Counted from the stretch's first letter, positions 1 through 11,465 are shown. The stretch: 64,000 nucleotides of DNA from Plantago ovata (GCA_028274465.1 CM051457.1:52302425-52366424), one strand, 5' to 3'. Notes: generated from the letters alone by a model not told the origin. Made by a program: numbers and translations.

Positions 1-61
1 CCAAACAAGACTTGAATTTTTCTTTAAGAAAAAAAATTAAAAATTAAAAAGGAAAAGAAAA

Positions 62-452
62 ATGAACTGCTCCGATTGGAGCAGTTTCTTGCTCCAATCG
101 GAGCAGTAGTCTTCTCCGATCGGAGGAGTCTGCTCAGATCGGAGCAGTAGTCTTCTCCGATTGGAGGAGTCTGCTCCGATCGGAGCATTACCAGCTCCGA
201 TTGGAGCAAGAAACTGCTCCGGTCAGAGTTGGCCGGAGCAGTTTCTGCTCTGTCGGAGCATTACCAGCTCCGATTGGAGCAAGAAACTGCTTCGATCAGA
301 GCAGAAACTGCTCTGCTATTTTCTGCTCCGATCGGAGCCGATCTGCTTCGGTCAGAGTTGGCCGGAGCAGTTTTCTGCTCTATCGGAGCAGATATGCTCT
401 GATCGAGCAATTACAGCTCCGGCCGGACTGGCAACTGTTCCGGTCGGAGCTT
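62..452. repeat. Degenerate palindromic tandem array (GCTCCGATCGGAGC type)
   Basis: About 390 bases are packed with variants of the self-complementary core CTCCGATCGGAG (CCAATCGG, CCGATTGG, CAGATCGG and others), joined by short spacers such as AGTAGTCTT, ATTACCA and AAGAAACT. Spacing is irregular, with longer blocks repeated (GAGCATTACCAGCTCCGATT occurs near 183 and 257). Open frames run through it on both strands only because the repeat lacks stops. It may be part of an LTR or leader of an element cut off by the window edge, or a free minisatellite. The origin is not determinable here. Confidence 0.7.
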
Positions 453-1227
453 AATCGGAGAAGAAGGTTGGTTTTTATTTATTTTCTTCTTTTATTTCTT
501 AAGGTCTGTTTGTTTTGCCAATTTAGAGGGAATGGCAAAGATGTAAATACTAGCTGGTCAACTCAAAAACTGCTATTTTCGGACCAAAATGTAATTGCGA
601 ACCTAATAGGTATTATTTTGAGAACTACCCTCATAACAGTCCCTAGTATGATATTTTCTCTTGAATAAATATTAGAGATGCTCTATACATGTTTACAGCT
701 GATCCACCTCTGACTTGTGCTTTATTGATTTAACCCTTATTGAGATTTCTGATTTGTTTATGTAAATACAAAGCTGCTTCTATCCATGACATTTCTAATA
801 TGTTTTGCTTGATGCATGAAGACTGCATAATTCTTTTGATTGTTGGATTTGCCAGGGATTAATAGACATAAAATGAAAACTTATTATGACATTTGTTGCA
901 TCTATTCAATATAAAATATATGGGATGGCTATCTACAAGATGATTATGTCATTTGCATGTTCATAATTATTGATTTCCATGTCATGTTTACTGATATACT
1001 TCAATTGTTAGATATGGAGAAAAACCTCAAACAGTTGGATTACAAGATATCAATGTTCTATCTGAGGTTACATCTGCAAAAAACAAAATGGCATGTTAAT
1101 ACATCGTTTTGGTGTGAGAGTTGTATCTGTTATATTTACACATATAGGAAGTGTAGGTGTGTGCCTCATTATTTAAATAATGTTTTATTATTTGTCAAGT
1201 AATTGATCAAACTTGTATTGCCATTTC
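453..1227. other. No gene recognised
   Basis: AT-rich sequence between the palindromic array and the Mutator-like fragment. It contains only short open frames with no recognisable motif. I see no terminal repeats or RNA gene. Confidence 0.5.
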
Positions 1228-1671
1228 ATGTCAGATCATCCACAGTACTTTAGGACTATTGAGGTGCATATTGGAGGAAAGTGGATGAAGGATGAGGATG
1301 TGACTGTATGCTATGATGGGGGTTGGACCAGATAAATCCACAACATCGATCCAACTTCTTACCCACTGGAGGATCTTTTCATGGCCACCCAGATGATGTT
1401 TATGCAAGGAGCCCTTCCTTCTAGGATGTGGTATCTCAAACATGGTGAGGAAATCCCTACTGGGATAAAAAAGATCTTAGGCGACACAAGCCTCGACGAC
1501 ATGTGGAGGAACTGCAACCAATACGGACGGTGGATGGCAACGGTGTACATGCAGGATGTTGAATGCAACAGGGCTTTGAATCCACAAACAAACTACATCG
1601 CGACCCTATATAAGATTCCGCCCGCTTCCCTCCGTCTTATGCTCCATATGGTCTGCACACTGCTGGAATGA
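1228..1671 (+). pseudogene. Mutator-like transposase N-terminal (PB1-like) domain fragment
   Basis: An ATG at 1228 opens a frame reading MSDHPQYFRTIEVHIGG, then a C-Y-D-G-G motif. After a single in-frame TAA (1333-1335) the same frame continues to 1671 through YPLEDLF, MWYLKHGEEIPTGIKKILGD and YGRWMATVYMQDV. The order V-H-x-G-G-K, Y-x-G-G, W-Y, L-x-D-x-x-L-x-x-M, V-Y-x-x-x-V is what I know of the PB1-like N-terminal domain of MuDR-type plant proteins. No zinc finger or DDE catalytic core follows. A copia element inserted at 1674. The original sequence resumes at 11466-11493 and, after a second insertion, at 14662. The assignment is by motif pattern only. The frame is broken and the protein cannot be functional. 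Confidence 0.55.
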
Positions 1672-1673
1672 TA

Positions 1674-3751
1674 TGTAAGAAAATATGGTCAGAGTTACCC
1701 CTAGGGTACGCAGCGGAATTTCAAAACTTTTCTTAACATGCAGGTTAATTGATCATGCATATGACGTATATAATAAACACATTAATCAGAAGACTTACAA
1801 TACTCCAAAAGCAAGAATAGGTATTGAATCGATATGCGAATCGATGAAGTCTTCGTAATAGTCCGGTGAATCTTCTCCTTCGTCCAAGTCGAAGATATCT
1901 GCAATACTTTGATTATCTACAAGACAATAAAAGTTAGTTTCCAGCTCTTGAACCTCAACCTTGATATCCACGGATGAACAGCTTATCGGAAAGAATGCTA
2001 GGATATTCTTTATGTGGCCAAGAAGATGGGGCGGCGATTTTTCTCCGGTGGAGAGTGGCGCGCGCGGCTAGGGTATAGAGGTAGGGGAGAGCTTTTTATT
2101 TTCTCTAAGAAAGGTAGAATAATTCTCTAAGAATTCGGCATTGAAAAAGCTCTCGGATGACCTACTTATATAGTAGTCAATAGAAGCCTAAAGAAGATTC
2201 TTTTAGACTTCATAAAGGAATAAGAACTCTAATTCTTATTGCACAAGGAAACCAATTTAAGTCTAAATTCATTCCCAATTAAGTTAGAACTCAATTAGAA
2301 AAATCTAACTTAACCCTTGACTTCTAATATGGGAAGGAGTCGAAACTCCCTCCCATACTACTACTACACGCGGCCGGCCAAGGGGGGGTATGTGGGTCCC
2401 AATTTTGGGACCCACTTATAATTCGAAGGCAATTCAAACTCTAAGTAGATTTTGCCCATGTGCATATATTAATTCTAAATTAATATATCCTTTCAAATCA
2501 AACTTCTATTATATTTCTAAAATATAATCTTTAATTGTATTTACATAAAATACAATTAATCAATCAATTCAATTAATAATTCCAAATTATTAATTGAGCC
2601 ACTAATAATTATAATTAATTCCGAATCACCATTAATTGCGATTCCATCTTCAAGGATATTCAGATAAGCTGAATCACCACATAGTGTGACCCATAGGGCC
2701 TCATTGTATTAAGCAAGTTCTACACTAGGCAACATCGAATTCCTAGACGGTTCCATTTGTAATATTAATACATGAGGACGTTTGAGAGGTTTCTCAAAGA
2801 AAACCCTTTCGTTGTGAAGTCTGTTGCGATCAACGCGGCGATGGTAACGTCCCTTCATCTGACTGACTCAAATGCATCTAGGATCGATGATGTGTCTAAC
2901 CCAATAATACATCCACGGGCGTCTTCAGTGAGTTGCTTGGTGAATCCAATATCTATTATGACTATCATAATAATATTGATACGCTAGCCAGCGGTTTAAC
3001 CAATCACAACTATGAACGACTATGAGCAGTGCTCTCCTGTGCTACACGTGAGAGATGAATCCTTCACAGAATCACTTATCCCCCCCATTTGTACGTAGCC
3101 ATAATCCTGGATCGTGTCTTGGGTCAACTGCTTATTCAGAGCTGACATCGACGGGTCCACCAAGGATATGGGGCAACAAATGTGATGATAAAGTCCTGTA
3201 AGTCCAAAGGAAGACTGGCATCACTTCGACAACTTTCCGGTTCCCATAGACACTTCGGTGTAGAGTATACATCGATGGGAGTTTCCAGTGGGTACTTCCA
3301 TTGTTCGGTAATCACCCTTCGAACAACTATGCGGAGTTATGGGAACGATTCTAGATTGTCTAACAATCCGTTCTGTGGCCGTGGGATCGGCTCACACTTG
3401 CTCTAACAAGTATAACCTTCACGCATACTAGTCTCACCTGGTTCATTCAGACCCCTACATCCGAGATGAACCTCGACTAGGGAGTGTTTGGGATAGATGA
3501 TAACTCACATAGCTCCCACTATCTGTGTGATCGGTCATCTATCCGGGGGTACATGTTTGATATCAATACAGACAGGAATAGAGATATGACATGTTGTATG
3601 TCTGGTGTAATATAAATATGAAGGCGATACTCAATAGTCAAACAAACAAACATATATTATATTACGTTGACCTGTGTAATAGTACATATATGCCCTTAAT
3701 AAGGGTTGTATGCCCTTAATAATGACTGTCTCTAGGACATATACACTATCA
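1674..3751 (-). repeat. 3' LTR of Copia-1
   Basis: 2078-bp terminal repeat with TG...CA ends. It aligns along its length with 9357-11460 (same family as the solo LTR 12330-14439), with scattered substitutions and small indels. Examples are the shorter AATTATTAATTGAGCCAC block near 2580 and CGGTGG versus CGGCAG near 2050. Short open frames inside it recur in all three copies and have no recognisable product. Confidence 0.93.
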
Positions 3752-3764
3752 ATCTCCCACTTGG
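3752..3764 (-). other. Polypurine tract of Copia-1
   Basis: On the minus strand the sequence AAGTGGGAGAT directly precedes the LTR start TGATAGTG. This is the usual plus-strand priming site next to a copia 3' LTR. Confidence 0.75.
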
Positions 3765-3765
3765 A

Positions 3766-6186
3766 CTAGAGCCAGTCACCTTTATGCTTAATGCCTAGAT
3801 TAACATAATATCTTAATTGGTCATCCACTGATAAGAACTTGGTGAAAGGATCTGCCACGTTGTCCGTGGTTGAGACACGTTCTATACTAACTTCTCCTCT
3901 ATCAATAATCTCACGTATAATGTGATACTTTCTAAGTACATGTTTGTTCTTGTTTGTAGATCTAGGCTCCTTGGCTTGAGCGACGGCGCCCGTGTTGTCA
4001 CAATAAATCGTTATTGGACTTGGAGCAGGAATAACCCTCAATTCCTTCAAGAACTCTGAAATCCAGACAGCTTCTTTCGATGCTTTTGATGCAGCAATGT
4101 ACTCGACTTTTGTGGCTGAGTCAGCAATCGTGGCTTTCTTAGAACTCTTCCAACAGATAGCTCCTCCGTTCAATTTGAATACGTATCCTGTCTGTGTCTT
4201 AAAGTCATCAGGATCTGATTCAAATCCAGCGTCGACATAACCAGACATCTTTAATTCTGGTTCTCCACCAAACACCAAGAATATTTCCTTAGTCCGTCGA
4301 AGGTACTTAAGAATGTTCTTTACAACAGTCCAGTGAGGTACTCCTGGATCCTGTTGGTGTCGACAAGTGACACTAAGCGCATATGCCACATCTGGCCTTG
4401 TGCAATTCATTGCATACATAATAGACCCTACTGCCGAAGCATAGGGCACACGACTCATTGCCTTTCTTTCTTCATCAGTTTTAGGACTATCCTTAACTGA
4501 TAGTACGATCCCATGCCTAGCTGGGAGAAAGCCTCTCTTTGAGTCGTCCATCTTATAACGCTTCAGTATTTTGTCGATGTAGGTGGACTGTGTCAATCCT
4601 AACATCCTCTTGGACCTATCTCTATAGATCTTTATCCCTAGGATGTAGTTCGCTTCACCCAAGTCCTTCATTGAGAAGGTACTTGATAACCAAACTTTAG
4701 TCTCTTCTAGCATAGAGACATTGTTTCCCATGAGCAAAACGTGATCAACATAAATGATCATGAAAACGACTCCCTTGTCGCTGTGCCTAGTGTAGACAAA
4801 GGGATCTTCTACGCTTCTGACAAAGTTAAACGATTTGACAGCTTCGTCAAAGCGGATATTCCAGCTCCTAGACGCTTGCTTTAGCCCATAGATGGATCTC
4901 TGTAATTTGCATACAGTTGTTGGCCTGGTTTTACTAATAAAACCTTCTGGCTGTACCATATAGACCTCTTCCTCAAGGTTGCCATTGAGGAAGGCAGTCT
5001 TTACATCCATCTGCCAGATCTCATAATCATAGTAGGCAGCTATCGCAAGTAGAATTCGAATAGACTTCAACTTTGCTACCGGTGAAAAGGTTTCATCGTA
5101 ATCGATGCCATACCTTTGTGTGTAGCCCTTCACCACAAGTCTAGCCTTGTGCGTTTGTACCTTGTCATCGGCATCTGACTTTCGTTTAAAGTCCCATTTG
5201 CACCCAATAGGTCTAACCCCTTGGGGCAAGTCTACCAAGCTCCAAACTTGGTTCAGGTACATGGAGTCTATTTCCAATTCCATGGCCTCTTGCCATCTGT
5301 CTGAGTCAATATCATTTATTGCCTCTTTGTAGGTCTCGGGGTCTTCCCGATCTGATAAGCCAACATCAAGTTCACTGATGTCTTCTATCATAAGGCTTTG
5401 CTTCTGAGGTCCTTTTGGGATCCTCTTCGACCTACGAAGCTCAACTGGTGCTTCTGTCGGTGTTTCTGGTGCTTTTCTTTTCTGGCTTCGTGTAACACGA
5501 ACATTATCAGTGGGCACTGATGCAGCCGGTCGCATGCTACGACCCTGTTCCCTAGCGGGAGGCTGCTCTTGTGCAACTTGTTGCACAGGTTGATTGACAA
5601 CGGGTTCTATTGGTGTGGTTTCAACTGTTGATCTAATCACAGGACTCCCATTGACTATGACATGCCTAGCAAGTGTCATATCATTACCCTTGTCTGCTTC
5701 GAAAGGTCCCACTGAACTTGAGTCCAAATCAGAAGATTTAGAGAACTCATGTTCGCGCGTGTCAAAGTCTTGAATTTCTTCAAGTTCTATCATATCATCT
5801 AACCTCTCTTCTTCGAGGTATTCTGCTTCTAAAAACTTGACGTTTCTAGATACTATCACCTTGTGATCTTCAGCATGATAGAATTCATAGCCTCTCGTCT
5901 GACGAGGATAGCCTATGAAATTAACTTTGACACCCTTGACATCTAACTTATCAGTGAGAAACAATTTGACTATCGCAGGACAGCCCCAAGGTCTAAGATA
6001 GCCCAGTGAGGGCTTCTTTCCTTTCCATAACTCATAAGGAGTTTTCTCCACTGATTTAGATGGTACATGGTTCAGAATGTAGATTGCAGTTTGTAGTGCA
6101 TATCCCCATAGATATTTTGGAAGAGTCGAGAATTCAATCATTGATCTCACCATGTCTAGCAGGGTTCGATTCCTTCTCTCAGACAC
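3766..6186 (-). pseudogene. Copia-1 pol: integrase C-terminal half, reverse transcriptase, RNase H
   Basis: 806 codons, opening with [15 protein letters not shown] (end of the integrase core) and the [14 protein letters not shown] region. A variable acidic linker and a K/R-rich stretch before EDPETYKEA follow. The copia RT comes next: W-x-x-A-M-x-x-E, [52 protein letters not shown]. The catalytic box reads [11 protein letters not shown], with YVDH in place of the expected YVDD, so one of the two catalytic aspartates is lost. RNase H shows the [31 protein letters not shown] and [15 protein letters not shown] motifs, and the end is [11 protein letters not shown]. It lies in the same frame as the upstream segments, separated by a TAA at about 6226. 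The YVDH change alone should inactivate reverse transcription. Confidence 0.93.
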
Positions 6187-6225
6187 ACCATTTAATTGTG
6201 GTGTTCCAGGAGGGGTCCATTGCGA

Positions 6226-6849
6226 TTAAATTCCATTCTCCTTCAAGTAGTCGATAAATTCTTCACTAAGGTATTCACCTCCTCGACCTGATCGAAGAGT
6301 GACTATCCTTAGGTTCAATTCATTCTCGACCTCATTCCTAAACTCCTTGAATTTCCCAAAGGTCTCAGATTTATTCTTCATAAGATAAATACATCCATAC
6401 CTTGAGAAATCGTCAGTAAAGGTAACGAAGTAAGAATAACCTCCACGTGGTTGGACTTTAAAAGGTCCACATACATCGGTATGTATGAGCTCTAAGCAGC
6501 GAGTGGCACGAACACCTTGTCCAACAAAGGGTTTGTTCGTCATCTTACCCTTAACACATGATTCGCATGTACCATATGATTCGAAATCAAATGGTTCTAA
6601 GTAGTCCAACTTCCTTACTCTTTGAATCCGTGTTTCATTGATATGGCCTAGCCGACAATGCCATAGATAAGATGGATTATTCTTCCTACTTGAAGACGGT
6701 TGTTTGCTATGTATTTGAAATAAAGGTAGACTACTTTGCAAAATATATAAACCATTCACTAAGCGAGCTTTTCCATAATACTGGTCATTTAGCGAAAAAT
6801 AACAAGTATTATTAGCAAAAGGAAAGGAAAAACCCAAATTGTCCAACAA
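6226..6849 (-). pseudogene. Copia-1 pol: GAG-pre-integrase and integrase core
   Basis: 207 codons in the same frame as the flanking pol segments. The zinc-binding GAG-pre-integrase region reads LWHCRLGHINETRIQR, then CESCVKGKMTNKPF (the H-x-x-H-C-x-x-C arrangement). The integrase catalytic core starts LELIHTDVCGPF and runs through YSYFVTFTDDFSRYG and the second-aspartate region LRSGRGGEYLSEEF. At that site the usual R-x-D-R-G-G-E is R-S-G-R-G-G-E, so the second catalytic aspartate appears to be missing. Upstream it is cut by TGA at 6868-6870 and downstream by TAA at 6226-6228. Confidence 0.9.
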
Positions 6850-6867
6850 TGGAATGGAAATAATATT

Positions 6868-7224
6868 TCAGACAATGGATGGAACAAAATAAACGTTATC
6901 AAGTTCTAAACATTGTCTTGATGGTATATCTGTCTTGCAGCGTCCAACGCGTTTGGCTTCAACTGGATTGCTGTTACCAACATGCAAGTCGATTTCACCT
7001 TGCTTGACTAGTTTGTGTTCAATTAGCCCCTGCACATTATTACAAATGTGTGAGCCACAAGCTGTATCTAATACCCAACCATTGGAGTCAAAAGTAGTCA
7101 TGTTCATTTCAATAACAAACATACCTGAGCTAGAAGCCGATGGCTCCATAGCTTGATCTGCCCTCAGCTGAGGACAATCCTTCTTCCAATGGCCCTTGAG
7201 TTTGCAACAGAGACAAATCTCCAT
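6868..7224 (-). pseudogene. Copia-1 zinc knuckle and aspartic protease
   Basis: 118 codons beginning with a perfect CX2CX4HX4C nucleocapsid knuckle (CLCCKLKGHWKKDC). The protease motif WVLDTACGSHICNNV follows; many plant copia proteases carry D-T-G-C or D-T-A-C at this place. The segment ends just before the integrase region at a TGA. Upstream it is joined in frame to gag across the TGA at 7231-7233. The pair gag plus knuckle-protease therefore belonged to one polyprotein. Confidence 0.88.
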
Positions 7225-7230
7225 CCTAAG

Positions 7231-7920
7231 TCAAAACTTAGCCATCTTACGATTGCGTGCATTCTTGCCACCCTTGTTCCCTTTGGGTCTACGATTGATC
7301 CTTAGAAACTCGTTGGCAATAGGTCTCTCAGCAATCGACTCTGTTGCTATCCCGACTTCGGGATTCTGAATAGATTGCAACAATCTTTCCACGATCAAGA
7401 TAATGGAAGCCTCAGCTTCTAGCTCCAAGCCATATCCAACAAGTTGAAAGAGAAAATCAATCAATGACTTGACTTGTTCAGGCGACAGCTCTTCTGTCTC
7501 AAGTCTTTGGATAAGCATGATCTTGATAGCTTCGAACCCTTCACACATCCTTGGAGTATCCAAGAATGAGGAGAGATATCTCACAATCTCATATGGTTCC
7601 TTGTCTCGACATGGTCCAACCATATTGTCAGACATAGCATTCAGCAACAAATTCTTCACAAACTCGGCCTTTTCCACTGACATCTCATAATAGCAATCAT
7701 AGGTTGCAGTAGTCAACTCAGTGGGAGGTGGAGGGATAGGTTTGTCTAACACATACTCAACCTCGTTGTGCCATAGCACCCTTCGTACCTCATGGATCCA
7801 ATCCACGTAGTTTGGTCCTGTTAGCTTTTGCAACTCCAAGTTGGCAATGAGCTCGGAGGACGGTATAGCCATTTCTGTTTTCCTAAGGAGAAATAATATA
7901 GAACGAAAATAATAAATCAA
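7231..7920 (-). pseudogene. Copia-1 gag (UBN2-type)
   Basis: 229 codons. The copia gag signature near the start is LTGPNYVDWIHEVRRVL followed by EYVLDKPIPPPP. Later come MSDNMVGPCRDKEPYEIVRYL, a leucine-rich core, and a basic C-terminus rich in N, R and K (PKGNKGGKNARNRK) that would bind RNA. The start at 7920 adds an unusual hydrophobic leader; the ATG in MAIPSSELI at about 7872 is the more likely initiation site, by analogy with family members. It ends at a TGA that interrupts gag before the zinc knuckle. Confidence 0.88.
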
Positions 7921-8435
7921 CTATTGAAATACTATTTCTAAATACACAGTCAACATGACTAAACAACAAGGTCCTTTAGCTGTTTAGCTCCCACTATTTT
8001 CACATATGATTGCCCCCAAAACAAACATACGGGTAATGTCCAACAAGTTACCGTAGTGGCCAAGATCCAAATCCATACTATGCTATACTCCAACGGGGGC
8101 TGGTCGCATAACACAATATGACCGGTAGGACTATCCAATTGCGTCACGCAACTCTTGGGTGTTAAATCTAATTTAACCAGACGCTATACATATTGCACCA
8201 ATCGAGGTCGCTAGATACAATATGCAGTAAGTTATAACCATAGGCTTACTCTAATCTGACGATCACTGCGAGTCTGCAAGACGAGGTCGCCAATACAGGG
8301 AAACGCAATGAAAGTTCAGAATTAAAGCACCCCATGGAAAGCATCTCAGAAACACATACGTATACATATTTCTGCACTTATATTGGTTTGGGCTTGTAGC
8401 TTGAGGGTTGTTATCAGTCATCTACAAACAAATAA

Positions 8436-8603
8436 GGGCGCCGCCTACCCATCATGCATGAGCGGTCTACACGTAATGGATGCCGCCTATCCATGCTAGT
8501 TCTAAACGCGGTCAAGCACATAATGGGCGCCGCCTACCCATACATAAAAATATGCGGTCCGACAAATAAGAGAGCGCCGCCTACCCTCGCATGCATAGCG
8601 GTC
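8436..8603. repeat. Four-copy minisatellite in the Copia-1 leader
   Basis: The block GGGCGCCGCCTACCCAT followed about 15-20 bases later by GCGGTC recurs at 8436, 8478, 8525 and 8572, giving periods of 42, 47 and 47 bp. Spacers between copies have diverged while the core stays conserved. Confidence 0.85.
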
Positions 8604-9087
8604 GAACGGAAAGTAAAATACATGGTATTTAAACATGCATTGTCAAACAATAGCATATCGAGCAAACAAACAAGTAGTAGCCTATGTGGATGCCAAATGA
8701 CTTCATAATTTCATTATGAAAATTATAATCCCATACTTATAATCTCTATGAAAAATTGAAAATTGGGACTAGATTGAAAAATCGAAAATTCTATTGACCA
8801 GGTAGCAATTTTCGAAAACCCGAAGGACTCAATTGTAATTTTCCAAACCTTGGAGGTGTTAAATTCAAAATTCAAAAGTAGAAAGACTTATTTGTAATAA
8901 ACAATAAATTGATAAATCACAAATAAGCCCCTCAACTTAATACTAATTAATTTAACCCCTCTAGTTAATGATAATTACAATTAAATCATATTTATATTCC
9001 AAATATAAAATTCAATCCTCAAAATTTCCAAAAATTCGATTTTGGGTCCAACCCGGAAAAATTAAATAAATATATATAATAATATAC

Positions 9088-9138
9088 GGGGACGGGATCG
9101 AATCCCGTCCCCTAGGGCGCCTGCGGCCGCAGGCGCCC
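9088..9138. repeat. Pair of GC-rich inverted repeats
   Basis: 9088-9112 is GGGGACGGGAT and its reverse complement around a 3-base loop. Immediately after, 9115-9138 is a perfect 24-bp palindrome centred on GCGGCCGC. They lie within a very AT-rich leader and are followed by a third partial GGCGCCTG/CAGGCG inverted pair (about 9139-9160). Confidence 0.85.
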
Positions 9139-9162
9139 GGGCGCCTGTGTCGCGCAGGCGGG

Positions 9163-9186
9163 ATATATATATATATATATATATAT
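9163..9186. repeat. (AT)n microsatellite
   Basis: Uninterrupted AT dinucleotides directly beside the GC-rich palindromes. Confidence 0.9.
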
Positions 9187-9338
9187 AAAATTTCCTTTTT
9201 TTTTGTTTTTTTGAAAAATATAAATTCTAAATTTATATAAAAATAAAACTTTCGAAAATCGAATTAATCATAGAATCAATTGCATCCACATAAACTACAT
9301 AATCACATAACATATATACGTATATACATAATCAATTA

Positions 9339-9356
9339 ACCTGGCTCTGATACCAC
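9339..9356 (-). other. Copia-1 primer-binding site (initiator Met tRNA type)
   Basis: On the minus strand the first bases after the 5' LTR read GTGGTATCAGAGCCAGG, the classical complement to the 3' end of plant initiator methionine tRNA. This fixes the direction of the element. Confidence 0.9.
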
Positions 9357-11460
9357 TGTAAGAAAATATGGTCAGAGTTACCCCTAGGGTATGCAGCGGA
9401 ATTTCAAAAAATTTCTTAACATGCAGGTTAATTGATCATGCATATGACGTATATAATAAACACATTAATCAGAAGACTTACAATACTCCAAAAGCAAGAA
9501 TAGGTATTGAATCGATATGTCAATCGATGAAGTCTTCGTAATAGTCCGGTGAATCTTCTCCTTCGTCGAAGTCGAAGATATCTGTAATACTTTGATTATC
9601 TACAAGACAATAAAAGTTAGTTTTCAGCTCTTTGAACCTCAACCTTGGTATCCACGGATGAACAGCTTATCGGAAATAATGCTAGGATATTCTTTATGTG
9701 GCCAAGAAGATGGGGCGGCGATTTTTCTCCGGCAGAGAGTGGCGCGCGCGGCTAGGGTATAGAGGTAGGGGAGAGCTTTTTATTTTCTCTAAGAAAGGTA
9801 GAATAATTCTCTAAAAATTCGGTATTGAAAAAGATCTCTAATGACCTACTTATATAGTAGATAGAAGCCTAAAGAAGATTCTTTTAGACTTCATAAAGGA
9901 ATAAGAACTCTAATTCTTATTGCACAAGGAAACCAATTTAAGTCTAGATTCATTCCCAATTAAGTTAGAACTCAATTAGGAAAATCTAACTTAACCCTTG
10001 ACTTCTAATATGGGAAGGAGTCGAAACTCCCTTCCATACTACTACTACACGCGGCCGGCCAAGGGGGGGTATGTGGGTCCCAATTTTGGGACCCACTTAT
10101 AATTCGAAGGCAATTCAAACTCTAAGTAGATTTTGTCCATGTGCATATATTAATTCTAAATTAATATATCCTTTCAAATCAAACCTCTATTATATTTCTA
10201 AAATATAATCTTTAATTGTATTTACATAAAATACAATTAATCAATCAATTCAATTAATAATTCCAAATTACTAATTGAGCCACAAATAAGTATAATTAAT
10301 TCCAAATCAATTATAATTCATCAATCACAATTAATTCTAAATTAATTGCGATTCAATCTTCAAGGATATTCAGATAAGCTGAATCACCACATAGTGTGAC
10401 CCATAGGGTCTCATTGTATTAAGCAAGTGCTACACTAGGCAACATGGAATTCCAAGACGGTTCCATTTGCAGTATTAATACATGAGGACGTTTGAGAGGT
10501 TTCTCAAAGCAAACCCTTTCGTTGTGAAGTCTGTTGCGCTCAACGCGGTGATGGTAACGTCCCTTCATCTGACTGACTCGAATGCATCTAGGATCGATGA
10601 TGTGTCTATGCCAATAATACATCCACGGGCGTCTTCAGTGAGTTGCTTGGTGAATCCAATATCGATTATGACTATCATAATAATATCGATACGCTGACCA
10701 GCGGTTTAACCAATCAAAACTATGAACGACTATGAGTAGTGCTCTCATGTGCTACACGTGAGAGATGAATCCTTCACAGAATCACTTATCACCCCCATTT
10801 GTATGTAGCCATAATCCTGGATCGTGTCTTGGGTCAACTGCTTATTCAGAGCTGACATCGACAGGTCCACCAAGGATATGGGGCAACAAATGTGATGATA
10901 AAGTCCTGTAAGTCCAAAGGACGACTGGCATCACTTCGACAACTTTCCGGTTCCCATAGACACTTCGGTGTAGAGTATACATCGATGGGAGTTTCCGGTG
11001 GGTACTTCTATTGTTCGGTAATCACCCTTCGAACAACTATGCGGAGTTATTGGAACGTTTCTAGATTGTCTAACAATCCGTTCCGTGACCGTGGGATCGG
11101 TTCACACTTGCTCTAACAAGTATAACCTCCACGCATACTAGTCTCACCTGGTTCATTCAGACCCCTACATCCGAGATGAACCTCGACTAGGGAGAGTTTG
11201 GGATAGATGATAACTCACATAGCTCCCACTATCTGTGTAATCGGTCATCTATCTGAGGGGACATGTTTGATATCAATACAGACATGAATAGAGATATGAC
11301 ATGTTGTATGCCTGGTGTAATATAAATATGAAGAAATACTCAATAGTCAAACAAGCAAACATATATTATATTACGCTGACCTGTGTAATAGTACATATAT
11401 GCCCTTAATAAGGGTTGTATGCCCTTAATAAAGACTGTCTCTAGGACATATACACTATCA
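9357..11460 (-). repeat. 5' LTR of Copia-1
   Basis: 2104-bp terminal repeat matching 1674-3751. It starts TGTAAGAAAATATGG just beside the primer-binding site and ends CACTATCA before the TSD TGATA at 11461-11465. Compared with the 3' LTR it has an extra block with repeated AATTAATTCC motifs near 10295. Confidence 0.93.
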
Positions 11461-11465
11461 TGATA

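Larger units (their letters stand above)
7921..9338 (-). other. Copia-1 untranslated leader
   Basis: 1.4 kb between the primer-binding site and gag on the minus strand, without a gene. It holds a minisatellite (8436-8603), two GC-rich inverted repeats (9088-9138) and an AT dinucleotide run (9163-9186). The remainder is AT-rich and featureless. Confidence 0.7.
1674..11460 (-). mobile_element. Complete Ty1/copia LTR retrotransposon (Copia-1)
   Basis: Two direct repeats of about 2.1 kb (1674-3751 and 9357-11460) begin TGTAAGAAAATATGG and end CACTATCA on the plus strand. They flank 5.6 kb of internal sequence. The 5-bp target-site duplication TGATA is present at 1669-1673 and 11461-11465, so both ends are original. 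The internal order on the minus strand is primer-binding site, long leader, gag, zinc knuckle, protease, integrase, RT, RNase H and polypurine tract. Integrase lies before RT, which is the copia order. The coding frame is continuous apart from three nonsense codons. The target was the Mutator-like fragment. Confidence 0.95.

Noticed and set aside
161-668. Overlapping open frames through the palindromic array
   Set aside because: Open on both strands because the repeat core lacks stop codons; Ser/Arg/Cys-rich repetitive products with no start context or domain.
2772-3406. Short genes inside the Copia-1 LTRs (also 10482-11116 and 13460-14102)
   Set aside because: They recur in every LTR copy with different lesions and no domain; LTR sequence, not genes.
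8436-8603. CRISPR-like array
   Set aside because: Plant nuclear retroelement leader; units are short tandem repeats with diverging spacers and no cas genes.
9115-9138. NotI-containing vector or linker contamination
   Set aside because: The GCGGCCGC lies within a larger natural palindrome inside a copia leader, with the element continuous on both sides; a second GCGGCCGC near 38118 is also in ordinary sequence.
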